Shown here: positions 25,612 to 33,624 of the stretch, piece by piece | Layout: the number at the start of each line of letters is the position of its first letter | Numbering within the stretch: the first letter of the stretch is position 1 | Assembly (NCBI GenBank): GCA_016208315.1 | Contig: JACQYF010000209.1 | Coordinates: 54,987-118,986 of the forward strand | DNA: 64,000 nt | DNA from: Chloroflexota bacterium | GTDB lineage: Bacteria; Chloroflexota; Anaerolineae; UBA4142 | Reading direction: 5' to 3' | Made by a program: the position numbers and the translations under genes | The notes under the pieces: model-generated | What the model was told of the DNA's origin: nothing | The model's database searches: none | Seen by the model: the letters and a program-made list of their open reading frames with translations, nothing else

Positions 25612-26204
25612 CCGAGCCGCCTGTCGAGAATGCGACCGGCCAGAAATTGCTCGCCGAGAGTCTGCTATTCGTCGCCGAAGGGCCGGTGACCGTCGCCGCG
25701 CTCGCGCGCGTGCTCGAAACGCCGGAAGAGCGCGTCGAAGAACTATTGAACGAACTCAAGCGCGATTACGCCGAACGCGGGATGCGCGTGCAGCGCGTGC
25801 GCGACAAGGTGCAATTGGTCAGCGCGCCCGAAGCCGCGCCGGCCATTCAGCGCTTCTTGGGAATTGACAGCGCCGGCCATTTGTCGGCGGCCGCGCTCGA
25901 AACGCTCGCCATTATCGCGTATCGCCAGCCCGTCACGCGGCCCGCAATCGAGGCGGTGCGCGGCGTGAACTGCGACGCCGTGATCCATTCGCTGTTGGCG
26001 CGCGGGCTGATCCAAGAGCTAGGTCGGCAGGAAACGGCCGGCCGGCCGATTCTGTACGGCACGACTTTTGAGTTTTTGCAGAACTTTGGGCTGCGCGGCG
26101 TCGAAGATTTGCCGCCGTTGGAACAAGCCGCCGAGAACGCGCTGACGCAAACCATCAGCCAGGTTCAGGCCGCGGCACAAGCGGTTGTGGAGCGGATGAA
26201 ATGA
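25608..26204 (+). CDS. scpB: Segregation and condensation protein B
   Basis: Kleisin-associated subunit of the Smc-ScpAB condensin that organises the chromosome. 198 residues with two winged-helix domains: the N-terminal EDxVAALARVLETPEERVEELL-type helix pair and the C-terminal signature SAAALETLAIIAYRQPVTR (about 96-114), then VIHSLLARGLIQELGRQ and GRPILYGTT. ATG overlaps the amaP stop by 4 nt. scpA is not next to it, which is somewhat unusual. Confidence 0.94.
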   Translation: MTEPPVENATGQKLLAESLLFVAEGPVTVAALARVLETPEERVEELLNELKRDYAERGMRVQRVRDKVQLVSAPEAAPAIQRFLGIDSAGHLSAAALETLAIIAYRQPVTRPAIEAVRGVNCDAVIHSLLARGLIQELGRQETAGRPILYGTTFEFLQNFGLRGVEDLPPLEQAAENALTQTISQVQAAAQAVVERMK

Positions 26205-26207
26205 AGT

Positions 26208-26283
26208 GGAATCGGACGCGGATAAACGCGGACGAACGCGGAAAAAATAAAAATCCGCGCTTGTCCGCGCTCGTCCGCGTTCC
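26208..26283. repeat. Imperfect palindrome of GGACGCGGA / TCCGCGTCC units
   Basis: GGA(T/C)(A/G)AACGCGG-type 9-nt units on the left (26211-26242) and the inverted TCCGCG(C/T)TTG/TCG units on the right (26254-26283), separated by an AT-rich loop. It begins 3 nt after the scpB stop. Could form a long hairpin in mRNA between scpB and rluB. Confidence 0.8.
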
Positions 26284-26292
26284 ATAAAGAAA

Positions 26293-27051
26293 ATGGAACG
26301 ACTCCATAAAGTCTTGGCCCACGCGGGAGTTGCATCGCGACGCAAAGCCGAAGAACTGATCCTCGAACGGCGCGTGCGCGTCAACGGCAAGGTCGTGGCG
26401 GAACTTGGGACGCAGGTGGACCCGGCGCACGATCGCATTCAAGTGGACGGCGCGACCATCCACACCGAACGCAAGACGTACATCATCCTCCACAAGCCAA
26501 AGGGTTACTTGAGCGACCGCGACGAGGGGCAGAACAAGCCGACCGCGCTCGATCTCGTTCCCTCCCGCGAAAGGTTGTATGCCGCCGGGCGACTCGACGT
26601 GAACAGTGAGGGGTTGTTACTGCTGACGAATGACGGCGATTTGGCGCATCGCGTCACCCACCCGCGCTTTGAGCATGAGAAAGAGTATCTCGCGCTCGTC
26701 GAAGGGACGCCAGACCAAGCCACGCTCGAGCGGCTGCAAAAGGGCATCTGGTACGAAGGCGACCTGTTGCGAGCCGATTTGGCACAAATCCGTCACCACT
26801 TGGGAGAGATCGCGCGGCGGCAGCACTGGAAACCGGCCGGCCGCAACGAATGCTGGCTGCGAATCGTTTTGCACGAAGGGAAAAAGCGCGAAATCCGGCA
26901 CATGTGCGGGGCGGTGGGACATCCGGTCAAGTGGCTGATCCGCGTGCGGATCGGTCCGATTCATTTGGGCACGCTGCCGGTCGGACAATGGCGCGAGTTG
27001 GACGAGAGTGAAATTCGCGAATTGAACAAGATAAACCCGAGGAAAAAGTGA
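26293..27051 (+). CDS. rluB: 23S rRNA pseudouridine synthase, RluB/RsuA family
   Basis: Isomerises uridine in rRNA. 252 residues: N-terminal S4 RNA-binding domain (about 1-60, LAHAGVASRRKAEELILERRVRVNG), then the catalytic domain with LDLVPSRERLYAAGRLDVNSEG (catalytic Asp about 103 in GRLD) and GKKREIRHMCGAVGH. RluB versus RsuA cannot be separated by eye; the context scpB-rluB-cmk is typical of rluB. ATG start. The stop codon ends one base before the TTG of cmk. Confidence 0.93.
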   Translation: MERLHKVLAHAGVASRRKAEELILERRVRVNGKVVAELGTQVDPAHDRIQVDGATIHTERKTYIILHKPKGYLSDRDEGQNKPTALDLVPSRERLYAAGRLDVNSEGLLLLTNDGDLAHRVTHPRFEHEKEYLALVEGTPDQATLERLQKGIWYEGDLLRADLAQIRHHLGEIARRQHWKPAGRNECWLRIVLHEGKKREIRHMCGAVGHPVKWLIRVRIGPIHLGTLPVGQWRELDESEIRELNKINPRKK

Positions 27052-27052
27052 A

Positions 27053-27751
27053 TTGACCCCCTCCATCATTGCGATTGACGGCCCGGCGGCATCCGGCAAA
27101 AGCACCATCGGCGAGTTACTGGCGCGGAAACTCGAATACCTTTACTTTGACAGCGGCGTCATGTATCGGGTTGTCACCGCAGTCGCGCTCGCCCGTTCCA
27201 TTCCCATCTCCGACGAGGTGGCCGTGACGCGGCTGGCCGAAAACGTGCGCATTGATTTTCTGCCCGCGCAAGTACCCGATGGTCGCCAGTTCACGATCCA
27301 GGCCGATGGTCGCGATGTGACCTGGGCCATTCGCGAGCGAATCGTGGATGTGAACGTCTCCCCGGTCTCGGCGTATCCCGGCGTCCGGCGCGCGATGTCG
27401 GCCCAGCAGCGGCGCATCGGTTTGAAGGGCCGGGTCGTCATGGTTGGCCGCGACATTGGCACGGTCGTTTTGCCGGAAGCGGACTTGAAAATTTACCTCG
27501 ACGCTACCGAGGAGGAACGCGCGCGGCGCCGCTATTTGGAGCGCGTCGCGCGCGGCGAGGAGGTCGAGTACGAGCAAGTGCTGCGCGAGATTCGGCGCCG
27601 CGATGAGATTGACTCGAGCCGCTCGGTGGCCCCTCTCAAAAAGGCCGACGATGCCGTGTACCTCGACTCGACTGGCTTGAGTGTGGCTCAAGTGACTGAA
27701 CGCGTGATGGCCATCGTCGCGAGCGCCGCGCGCGTGGAACGGGAGACCTAA
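27053..27751 (+). CDS. cmk: Cytidylate kinase
   Basis: Phosphorylates CMP/dCMP. 232 residues: P-loop GPAASGKST (about 9-17), YFDSGVMYR (about 30-38), DGRDVTWAIR (about 84-93), VMVGRDIGTVVLP (about 127-139) and the lid region with RRYLERVARGE. TTG start at 27053; the P-loop position leaves no room for a later start. It is followed 4 nt later by plsC, as in many genomes. Confidence 0.95.
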   Translation: MTPSIIAIDGPAASGKSTIGELLARKLEYLYFDSGVMYRVVTAVALARSIPISDEVAVTRLAENVRIDFLPAQVPDGRQFTIQADGRDVTWAIRERIVDVNVSPVSAYPGVRRAMSAQQRRIGLKGRVVMVGRDIGTVVLPEADLKIYLDATEEERARRRYLERVARGEEVEYEQVLREIRRRDEIDSSRSVAPLKKADDAVYLDSTGLSVAQVTERVMAIVASAARVERET

Positions 27752-27755
27752 TCGA

Positions 27756-28496
27756 GTGGCAACCCGAACCCGCCCCTGGTTTTACTATTTCAGCAACGCG
27801 GCCTTGCGCCTCATATTTAGAATCATCCTGCGCCTCGATGTTCGCGGGCTGGAGAATGTGCCGCGCGATGGACCGCTGATCATCGCGATCAGCCACAGCA
27901 GCTTTCTCGATCCGCTCCTCGCGGGCGCGTACACGCCGCGGGATGTAACGCCGATGGCAAAGAGCGAAGCGTTCGGCTTGCCGGTCATCGGGTGGATCGT
28001 GCGCGCGTATGGCGCGTTTCCGGTGCGCCGCGGCGAAGTAGACATCGGCGCGTTCAAGACCGCGCTGCAAATTCTGAGCGCGGGCGGCGCGATGGTCATC
28101 GCGCCGGAAGGACATCGCAGCGAAAGCGGGGATTTACAAAAAGGCAGAGAAGGTGCTATAATGCTGTCACTGCGAAGCGGCGCGCCGATTCTGCCGGTGG
28201 CGGTGTGGGGCGGCAAAGCGATCTGGAAAAACCTATCGCGCCTTCGCCGCACGGAGATGAAACTCTACGTCGGCGAACCCATCATCCCGGCGGCCATCGG
28301 CGCAAAACCCACCCGCGAGCGCATGGCCGATATGGCGCACGAGTTGATGGTGCGGATCGCGAGCATGATGCCGCCCGAGGTGCGCGGCTATTATTCCGAT
28401 CTGTCGCAGTTCAAAACGCAGCACATGCAACCCTATCGTCCCGCCGAGATCAACGCGGCGGCGGGGGCGAAACAAAAGGAGGCGGCCATTCGATAA
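27756..28496 (+). CDS. plsC: 1-acyl-sn-glycerol-3-phosphate acyltransferase
   Basis: Adds the second acyl chain to lysophosphatidate in membrane lipid synthesis. 246 residues, with an N-terminal hydrophobic helix. Motif I ISHSSFLDPLLAG (H-x4-D, about 46-58), motif II with FPVRRGEVD (about 88-96), motif III VIAPEGHRSESG (about 112-123, with His where Thr is usual) and a later LPVAVWG. GTG start at 27756. The glmS ribozyme begins about 24 nt after the stop. Confidence 0.92.
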   Translation: MATRTRPWFYYFSNAALRLIFRIILRLDVRGLENVPRDGPLIIAISHSSFLDPLLAGAYTPRDVTPMAKSEAFGLPVIGWIVRAYGAFPVRRGEVDIGAFKTALQILSAGGAMVIAPEGHRSESGDLQKGREGAIMLSLRSGAPILPVAVWGGKAIWKNLSRLRRTEMKLYVGEPIIPAAIGAKPTRERMADMAHELMVRIASMMPPEVRGYYSDLSQFKTQHMQPYRPAEINAAAGAKQKEAAIR

Positions 28497-28519
28497 AGTG
28501 ATCTGAATTACAGGGAAAG

Positions 28520-28790
28520 ACAGCGCCAGGACTGACTGGACGTTGGAAATTAGAAGTTAGATGTTGGATTACGCCTTCCAACTTCCAACTTCCAACTTCT
28601 AACTTCCAGTCTGTTGACGAGGTGGAGGTTCTGCGCCGCAGGGCGCAGCCAACGCGGCACGGAAACGTATCGCGGAAAATCGAGAGATCGGCGGATGCCT
28701 CCAAGGACGAGCCACGTCCTTTTTGCGCGAAATCACACGGCGGACCCCTTCCGCGCTCACGTGTGGTTTTGCGACTTTCCCTCCAAGACG
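28520..28790 (+). ncRNA. glmS self-cleaving ribozyme / riboswitch
   Basis: The conserved glmS ribozyme order is visible upstream of glmS. The cleavage site is A/GCGCC (between 28522 and 28523). P1 pairs 28530-28539 (GACTGACTGG) with 28606-28615. The strand GTTGACGAGG is at 28613-28622. P2 is TGGAGG (28623-28628) with CCTCCA (28698-28703). The ATCGA/TCGGCGGATGCC block is at 28679-28699. P3 is AAGGACG/CGTCCTT (28703-28719). P4 has CACACG/CGTGTG (28734-28765). It senses glucosamine-6-phosphate and cleaves the leader to lower GlmS. Odd: a 66-nt heptamer hairpin fills P1, and about 45 extra nt (28631-28675) with a CTGCGCC/GGCGCAG hairpin sit inside P2. Confidence 0.93.
28540..28605 (+). repeat. 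TTCCAAC heptamer hairpin inside ribozyme helix P1
   Basis: The left arm contains GTTGGAAATTAGAAGTTAGA and TGTTGGA. The right arm is TTCCAAC x3 then TTCTAAC TTCCAG (about 28575-28609). The arms are complementary with some slippage. They extend the P1 loop of the glmS ribozyme. Period is 7 nt. Confidence 0.85.
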
Positions 28791-28876
28791 TAAAACTGCG
28801 CGCGCAAATTCGCCGAGCGATCGGCGCGACAACAGCGCGCAGAGTGGCGAAACAATCACCAATTTCGAATTACTTA

Positions 28877-28906
28877 TTACAAATTGGTAATTGGTAATTG
28901 GTAATT
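28877..28906 (+). repeat. TTGGTAA heptamer x3
   Basis: TTGGTAA at 28884-28890, 28891-28897 and 28898-28904, with partial units before and after. It lies between the ribozyme and the glmS ribosome binding site. The rest of the 28791-28876 leader holds no recognisable gene. Confidence 0.85.
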
Positions 28907-28931
28907 TCAACTTTCCTTTGGAGGGATCCCC

Positions 28932-30773
28932 ATGTGTGGCATCGTCGGCTATGTTGGCGCGCGGGACGCGAGTCCGATTCTGTTGGACGGGCTGCGGCGC
29001 TTGGAATATCGCGGCTATGATTCGGCTGGCATTGCGATTCTCGCGGCGAACGGCAAAATCGAAATTCGCAAACGCGAAGGCAAACTGAACTCGCTCATCG
29101 GCGCATTGAACGGCGACGCGCCGAAAGGCATGTTGGGTCTCGGCCATACGCGCTGGGCGACGCACGGCGCGCCGAACGACACGAACGCGCATCCGCATTC
29201 CGATTGCAGCGGACGGCTCGCCGTCGTCCACAACGGCATCGTCGAGAACTATGCGGAACTGCGGGCCGAATTGCGAGCGTGTGGGCATACGTTTACAACG
29301 GAAACGGATACGGAAGTGCTGGCGCATTTGATAGAGCAGGAAATAAAGGGAAATGAGGGAAATGGTGCGCTCGCGCTGGTTGCCGCGGTGCAGCGGACGC
29401 TCAAGCGCGTGCGCGGGACGTATGGGATTGGCGTTATGGATATGACAGACCCCGAACTGCTCGTCGCGGCGCGGCACTTTTCGCCGCTCATCATCGGGCT
29501 GGGCGCGGGCGAGAATTTCATCGCCTCGGATATTCCCGCGCTTTTGCCGCACACCAAACACGTGCTCTTGATCGAAGACGGGGAGGTCGCCGCGCTGACG
29601 CGCGACGACGTTCATCTCTATACGCTCGACGGTGATTCGGTCGAGCGCGATCCGCTGGTGGTGGATTGGGACGTGCAGTCGGCGGAGAAGGGCGGCTATC
29701 CGCACTTTTTCCTGAAAGAGATCAACGAGCAGCCCGCCGCGCTCGCCAATGCCTTGCGCGGTCGCGTGGATGAGCAGGGCGTACACGTCGCGGAACTCGA
29801 CGCGCTCGATCTGGATCGCATCCAGCGCGTGGTGCTGCTGGCGTGCGGTTCGTCGTATCACGCGGGGCTGGTCGGCAAACGCGTGCTGGAAGAATGGGTG
29901 CGCGTGCCTGCCGAAGCGCTGATCGCGTCGGAATATCGCTATGCCAATCCGGTGATTGACGACCACACACTCGCAATTCTAATCACGCAATCCGGTGAGA
30001 CGGCGGACACGATTGCCAGTTTGCGGCTCTGCCGGTCCGCTGGCGCGCAAACGCTCGCGCTGACCAACACCATCGGCAGTTCGATCACGCGGGGCGCGAC
30101 GGCGACGGTCAATCTCCAGGTCGGGCCAGAAATCGGCGTGGTGGCTTCCAAGACGTTCAGCGCGCAAGTGCTCTTGCTGGAGCTCATCGCGCTCGATTGG
30201 GCCCAGCGGCGGGGCACGCTCGACACGGCGCGCGTGAAAGTGTCGGCGCAGCAATTCGCGCGCTTGCCCGACATCGTACACACGGCGTTGGGTACCGACC
30301 ACCAGATGCAGCAACTCGCCAAAAAGATTTCGTCGCGCAAGAGTTGTTTCTTCTTCGGGCGCGGGTTCGGGTATCCGACCGCGCTGGAAGGCGCGTTGAA
30401 GTTGAAGGAAGTGAGTTACTTGCACGCGGAAGGGTATCCCGCCGGCGAGTTAAAGCACGGGCCGATCGCGATGCTCGATCCCGAGATTCCGGTGATCGCC
30501 ATCGCGGCTCACAGCGTGATTCTTGAAAAGGTGGTCAGCAACATACAGGAAGTGCGCGCGCGCCAAGCGCCCGTGATCGCGCTGGCGACGGAGGGCGACG
30601 ACGGAATCGCCGCGCACGCGGGCGACGTGGTCTATCTCCCACACGCGCCGGAAGAACTGACGCCGATGGTCGCGACCGTGCCGCTGCAACTGCTCGCCTA
30701 CTATGTGGCCATCGAACGTGGCTGCGACGTGGACCAGCCGCGCAACCTCGCCAAGTCGGTTACGGTGGAATGA
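28932..30773 (+). CDS. glmS: Glutamine-fructose-6-phosphate aminotransferase (isomerising)
   Basis: Makes glucosamine-6-phosphate for peptidoglycan and other amino sugars. 613 residues: N-terminal glutaminase domain with nucleophile Cys2 (MCGIVGYVG), RLEYRGYDSAGIA, HTRWATHG and the NHNG-type VVHNGIVENY; then two SIS isomerase domains (ACGSSYHAGLVGK, ITQSGETADT, LKEVSYLHAEGYPAGELKHGP). The C-terminus ends AKSVTVE, as expected. GGAGGG lies 8 nt before the ATG. Control by the upstream ribozyme is expected: product feedback at the mRNA level. Confidence 0.97.
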   Translation: MCGIVGYVGARDASPILLDGLRRLEYRGYDSAGIAILAANGKIEIRKREGKLNSLIGALNGDAPKGMLGLGHTRWATHGAPNDTNAHPHSDCSGRLAVVHNGIVENYAELRAELRACGHTFTTETDTEVLAHLIEQEIKGNEGNGALALVAAVQRTLKRVRGTYGIGVMDMTDPELLVAARHFSPLIIGLGAGENFIASDIPALLPHTKHVLLIEDGEVAALTRDDVHLYTLDGDSVERDPLVVDWDVQSAEKGGYPHFFLKEINEQPAALANALRGRVDEQGVHVAELDALDLDRIQRVVLLACGSSYHAGLVGKRVLEEWVRVPAEALIASEYRYANPVIDDHTLAILITQSGETADTIASLRLCRSAGAQTLALTNTIGSSITRGATATVNLQVGPEIGVVASKTFSAQVLLLELIALDWAQRRGTLDTARVKVSAQQFARLPDIVHTALGTDHQMQQLAKKISSRKSCFFFGRGFGYPTALEGALKLKEVSYLHAEGYPAGELKHGPIAMLDPEIPVIAIAAHSVILEKVVSNIQEVRARQAPVIALATEGDDGIAAHAGDVVYLPHAPEELTPMVATVPLQLLAYYVAIERGCDVDQPRNLAKSVTVE

Positions 30774-30776
30774 AAT

Positions 30777-30807
30777 AAAGCCCACCCCATCCTCGGGGTG
30801 GGCTTTT
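30777..30807. terminator. Bidirectional terminator between glmS and MFS gene
   Basis: A 12-bp perfect stem AAAGCCCACCCC / GGGGTGGGCTTT (30777-30788, 30795-30806), with a T-run on either strand. It lies between the convergent stops of glmS and the MFS gene. Confidence 0.92.
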
Positions 30808-32090
30808 CATCTAGGATCTCCGGCCGGGTGGCTCTGGACGGCAAGTTTCGGTTGGGCCACGCGTCGCGTGGGCAGGGTCTCATACATCAGACCCGCGACG
30901 ATAACGCCGGACAGAAAGGTCAATCCTGCCACGGCGGCGATGGCGATGGGAATGCCGAGCGCGTCCGCCAGCGCGCCCGAAAGGAGCGCACCGACTGCAT
31001 AGCCGCCGTCGCGCCACAGGCGATAGACCCCGACTGCCGTGGCGCGCCAATCAGGATGCGCGACATCGGAAACAGTGGCGATGAGCGTCGGGTAAACGAG
31101 CGCGGTGCCAATTCCCAGCAAGACCGCGCCGATGAGCCACACGCCGAACGTCTTGCCGATCACGAACGCGGCGATCCCAATCGCTTGCACCCACATCCCC
31201 GCGACGATCATCCATTTGCGTCCCCAACGATCGCTGAGCGCGCCCGTCACGAGTTGACTGAGGCCCCACACCCCCGGATAGATTCCCGCGATGATTCCAA
31301 CTTGCTCGAGCGGCAGACCCGCGCCGGCCAGAAAAATCGGGACCAAGCCCCAGACCATGCCATCGTTCAGATTGTTCACCATCCCGGCCTGGCTCGCCGC
31401 AAACAGCGCGCGGTCTTTCCAACTCGTCAGCAAGAGAATGCGCGCGAACGAAAGAGGATTTCCCTCAGTTCCCTTATCTATCGCTTCCTGCCGCGCGTGT
31501 CCCCGCGTCTCGTGTACGAATAGGACCGACAGCAGCAGGCCGAGCACGGCGAACGCGATGCCTGGCAGAAAGGGCACAGGCCGCAAACCATACGTCGCGG
31601 CAAGATAGCCGGTCGCAAGCGCGGAGAGCGAGACGGCGATGTAGCCGGCGAATTCGTTCAATCCCATCGCAAGTCCCCGCCGCTGCGGACCTACGAGGTC
31701 AATCTTCATTATGACGGTGGTAGACCAGCACAATCCTTGGTTGATGCCCAGTAGCACGTTGGCGAAGACGATCCAACCCCAACTCGGCGCAAAAATAATG
31801 AGGAACGGAACCGGCAAACCGACCAGCCAACCCGCGACCAGGATGCGCTTGCGCCCGATGCGATCCGAAAAGCGTCCGGCGAACAAGTTCGCGAGCGCCT
31901 TGACTATGCCGAAACTCACCAAGAAGGAAAGGATGACCGAGCGCGAGACAAGCGCAAAATCGGCTTCGGCGATCAGAGGAACGATGGTGCGCTCCAGCCC
32001 GACCATCGCGCCCACAAAGGCGTTGACGACGACGAGGAGTGTGAACTGCTGCCAATTGGCGCGCAAGCCAAGAGTGATTGATTTGTTCAC
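30807..32090 (-). CDS. MFS transporter
   Basis: 427 residues, about 12 membrane segments. MFS loop motif 2-3 is present as LFAGRFSDRIGRKRIL (about 70-85), and the matching half-loop TGALSDRWGRKWMIV appears near 281-295. The profile is close to drug/metabolite exporters; substrate not deducible. GTG start at 32090 abuts the TAA of the CstB-like gene, so it is the second gene of that operon. The context suggests export of a sulfur compound or related stress product, which is inference. Confidence 0.88.
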   Translation of the reverse strand: MNKSITLGLRANWQQFTLLVVVNAFVGAMVGLERTIVPLIAEADFALVSRSVILSFLVSFGIVKALANLFAGRFSDRIGRKRILVAGWLVGLPVPFLIIFAPSWGWIVFANVLLGINQGLCWSTTVIMKIDLVGPQRRGLAMGLNEFAGYIAVSLSALATGYLAATYGLRPVPFLPGIAFAVLGLLLSVLFVHETRGHARQEAIDKGTEGNPLSFARILLLTSWKDRALFAASQAGMVNNLNDGMVWGLVPIFLAGAGLPLEQVGIIAGIYPGVWGLSQLVTGALSDRWGRKWMIVAGMWVQAIGIAAFVIGKTFGVWLIGAVLLGIGTALVYPTLIATVSDVAHPDWRATAVGVYRLWRDGGYAVGALLSGALADALGIPIAIAAVAGLTFLSGVIVAGLMYETLPTRRVAQPKLAVQSHPAGDPR

Positions 32091-33473
32091 TTATCCCTCG
32101 CGTGTGACGGGATAGCCGGCCGCTTGCCACGCGCTGAAACCGCCATCCAAAAGGCGCACATTGCCGAAACCACGCCGTTCGAGAATCGAGGTCGCGACGG
32201 TCGAACGGTCACCATGGGCGCAGTGAACGACGATGGGTTCTGCATTGGGCATCGGCAATTCGATAGCCGGCAAGCGTCCGCCCTCGACGTGCATTGCGTG
32301 CGGCAAGTGGCCCGCCTGCCACTCGGAATCTTGGCGAACGTCCAAGACGCGGGTCGAGTCGCCACGTTCGCGCGCGCCGTGCAAGTCTGCGACGGACATC
32401 AGTGGCACGCGCGTGACGGGCAGCCCCTCGTTTTCCCACGCGGCCATGCCGCCGTCGAGGTAGCCCCGCAAGTCGTCATAGCCAATGCGAATGAGCTGGC
32501 GAACTGCTTTTTCGCGCGCGTTGGCGTTCTCGCCGACTAGAATGAGGGGAGCGCGAAATGGGATGACCCAACCGGCCCACGTGACTAGCGGCGCGCCAAG
32601 CGGAATACCATACGCGTTGGGGATATGTCCAGACGCGAATTCGCGCGGCGCGCGGGTGTCCACAACCAGAATGCCCTGCGCCATCCGCTCTCGCACGACG
32701 CGCGGCGAGAGCGGCTCGAGGATCGGAAGGCCGTTTAGAATCGTGGGCCCAAGCTGATTGACCGCGCGCAAATAGGCGAAATAGGTCGGATAGGAAGGCA
32801 AATTGGCGAGCGCCCATTCGGCGAATTCTTTTTCCGATTCGGCAAACGCAAGCGGATTCGACTGTCGTTCGCGCCCAATCGTCGTCACGCGGTCGGTGCT
32901 GGCCGGCGCGTTGCAGAACGATCCCGCGCCGTGCGTCGGATAAACCGCGACGTCGTCGGGATAACGGAGGAGTTCGTGGATCGTCTCGTAGAGCAAGTGG
33001 GTGAGCGGACCGGTGAGGTGATGCCCCAGGAGATCGGTCCGCGCCGCGCCGCCGACGATGAGCGCGCCGCCCGTGAAAATCGCCGCGGGCGCAGGTGCTT
33101 TCTCAGGCACGACTGCGAAACTGATATGTTCGGGCGTGTGGCCGGGAGTAGCGACCACCTGAATCTTTAGATCGCCCAGGGACAACTCGTCACGTGCCTG
33201 TAATGGCAAGTGGTCGAACGCGAGTCTCGCTTCTGCGCTCGCGCCGATCAGGACGCCGTACTGCGCGGCCAGCTCGCGCGCGCCGGAAACGAAATCGGCG
33301 TGCAGGTGCGAATCGAGCGTGTGCGTTAGCCGCAAGCCCAGCCCATCGGCGACCCGCACATAACGGTCAATATCGCGCTCGGGGTCAATGACCACGGCCT
33401 GCCGCGTGAGTTCTGAGGCGACGAGGTAAGACGAGTTACCCAGTTTTTCGTCAACGAAGGATTCGATTAGCAT
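32091..33473 (-). CDS. CstB-like persulfide dioxygenase-rhodanese fusion
   Basis: 460 residues. The order is a metallo-beta-lactamase domain (about 1-240; HLHADFVSGARELA about 58, PGHTPEHISFAV about 113, PTHGAGSFC about 192), a first rhodanese domain without the catalytic Cys (about 255-345), and a second with VVHCAHGDRSTVA containing the Cys loop (about 425-437). This matches CstB-type proteins, which oxidise persulfide and have a pseudo-rhodanese in the middle. The persulfide dioxygenase iron-ligand motif TGDAL reads TGGAL here. ATG at 33473, with AAGGAG 9 nt upstream. Likely role: removal of excess sulfane sulfur. Confidence 0.9.
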   Translation of the reverse strand: MLIESFVDEKLGNSSYLVASELTRQAVVIDPERDIDRYVRVADGLGLRLTHTLDSHLHADFVSGARELAAQYGVLIGASAEARLAFDHLPLQARDELSLGDLKIQVVATPGHTPEHISFAVVPEKAPAPAAIFTGGALIVGGAARTDLLGHHLTGPLTHLLYETIHELLRYPDDVAVYPTHGAGSFCNAPASTDRVTTIGRERQSNPLAFAESEKEFAEWALANLPSYPTYFAYLRAVNQLGPTILNGLPILEPLSPRVVRERMAQGILVVDTRAPREFASGHIPNAYGIPLGAPLVTWAGWVIPFRAPLILVGENANAREKAVRQLIRIGYDDLRGYLDGGMAAWENEGLPVTRVPLMSVADLHGARERGDSTRVLDVRQDSEWQAGHLPHAMHVEGGRLPAIELPMPNAEPIVVHCAHGDRSTVATSILERRGFGNVRLLDGGFSAWQAAGYPVTREG

Positions 33474-33498
33474 GGTGGGTGCTCCTTGAAAATAAAGA

Positions 33499-33533
33499 GG
33501 CACTCGGCGATTGCTGTAGCAATACCAAGTGCC
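33499..33533 (-). promoter_or_regulatory. Structured leader before the CstB-like gene
   Basis: On the mRNA strand, GGCACTTGG (33525-33533) pairs with CCGAGTGCC (33499-33507), with an inner ATTGC/GCAAT stem, followed by CTCTTTATTTT. Upstream, at 33554-33565, is a perfect 12-nt palindrome ACAGTAAACTGT, a possible regulator site. The leader is about 110 nt. Attenuation is possible; no known riboswitch recognised. Confidence 0.5.
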
Positions 33534-33592
33534 ATGTCGTGAATGGCCGGCCTACAGTAAACTGTGATTGCCCGCTTTCAGCCGCGGGAGCA

Positions 33593-33621
33593 ATCCTATC
33601 ACGGCTCGCGCGTCCAGTCAA
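33593..33621 (-). promoter_or_regulatory. Promoter of CstB-like/MFS operon
   Basis: Minus strand: TTGACT (33616-33621), 17-bp spacer, TGA-TAGGAT (-10 at 33593-33598). It ends 3 nt before the stop of the HlyD gene. Confidence 0.7.
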
Positions 33622-33624
33622 GGG

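Noticed and set aside
28622..28897. 91-codon frame upstream of glmS
   Set aside because: It lies across the glmS ribozyme and a tandem repeat; composition is not protein-like.
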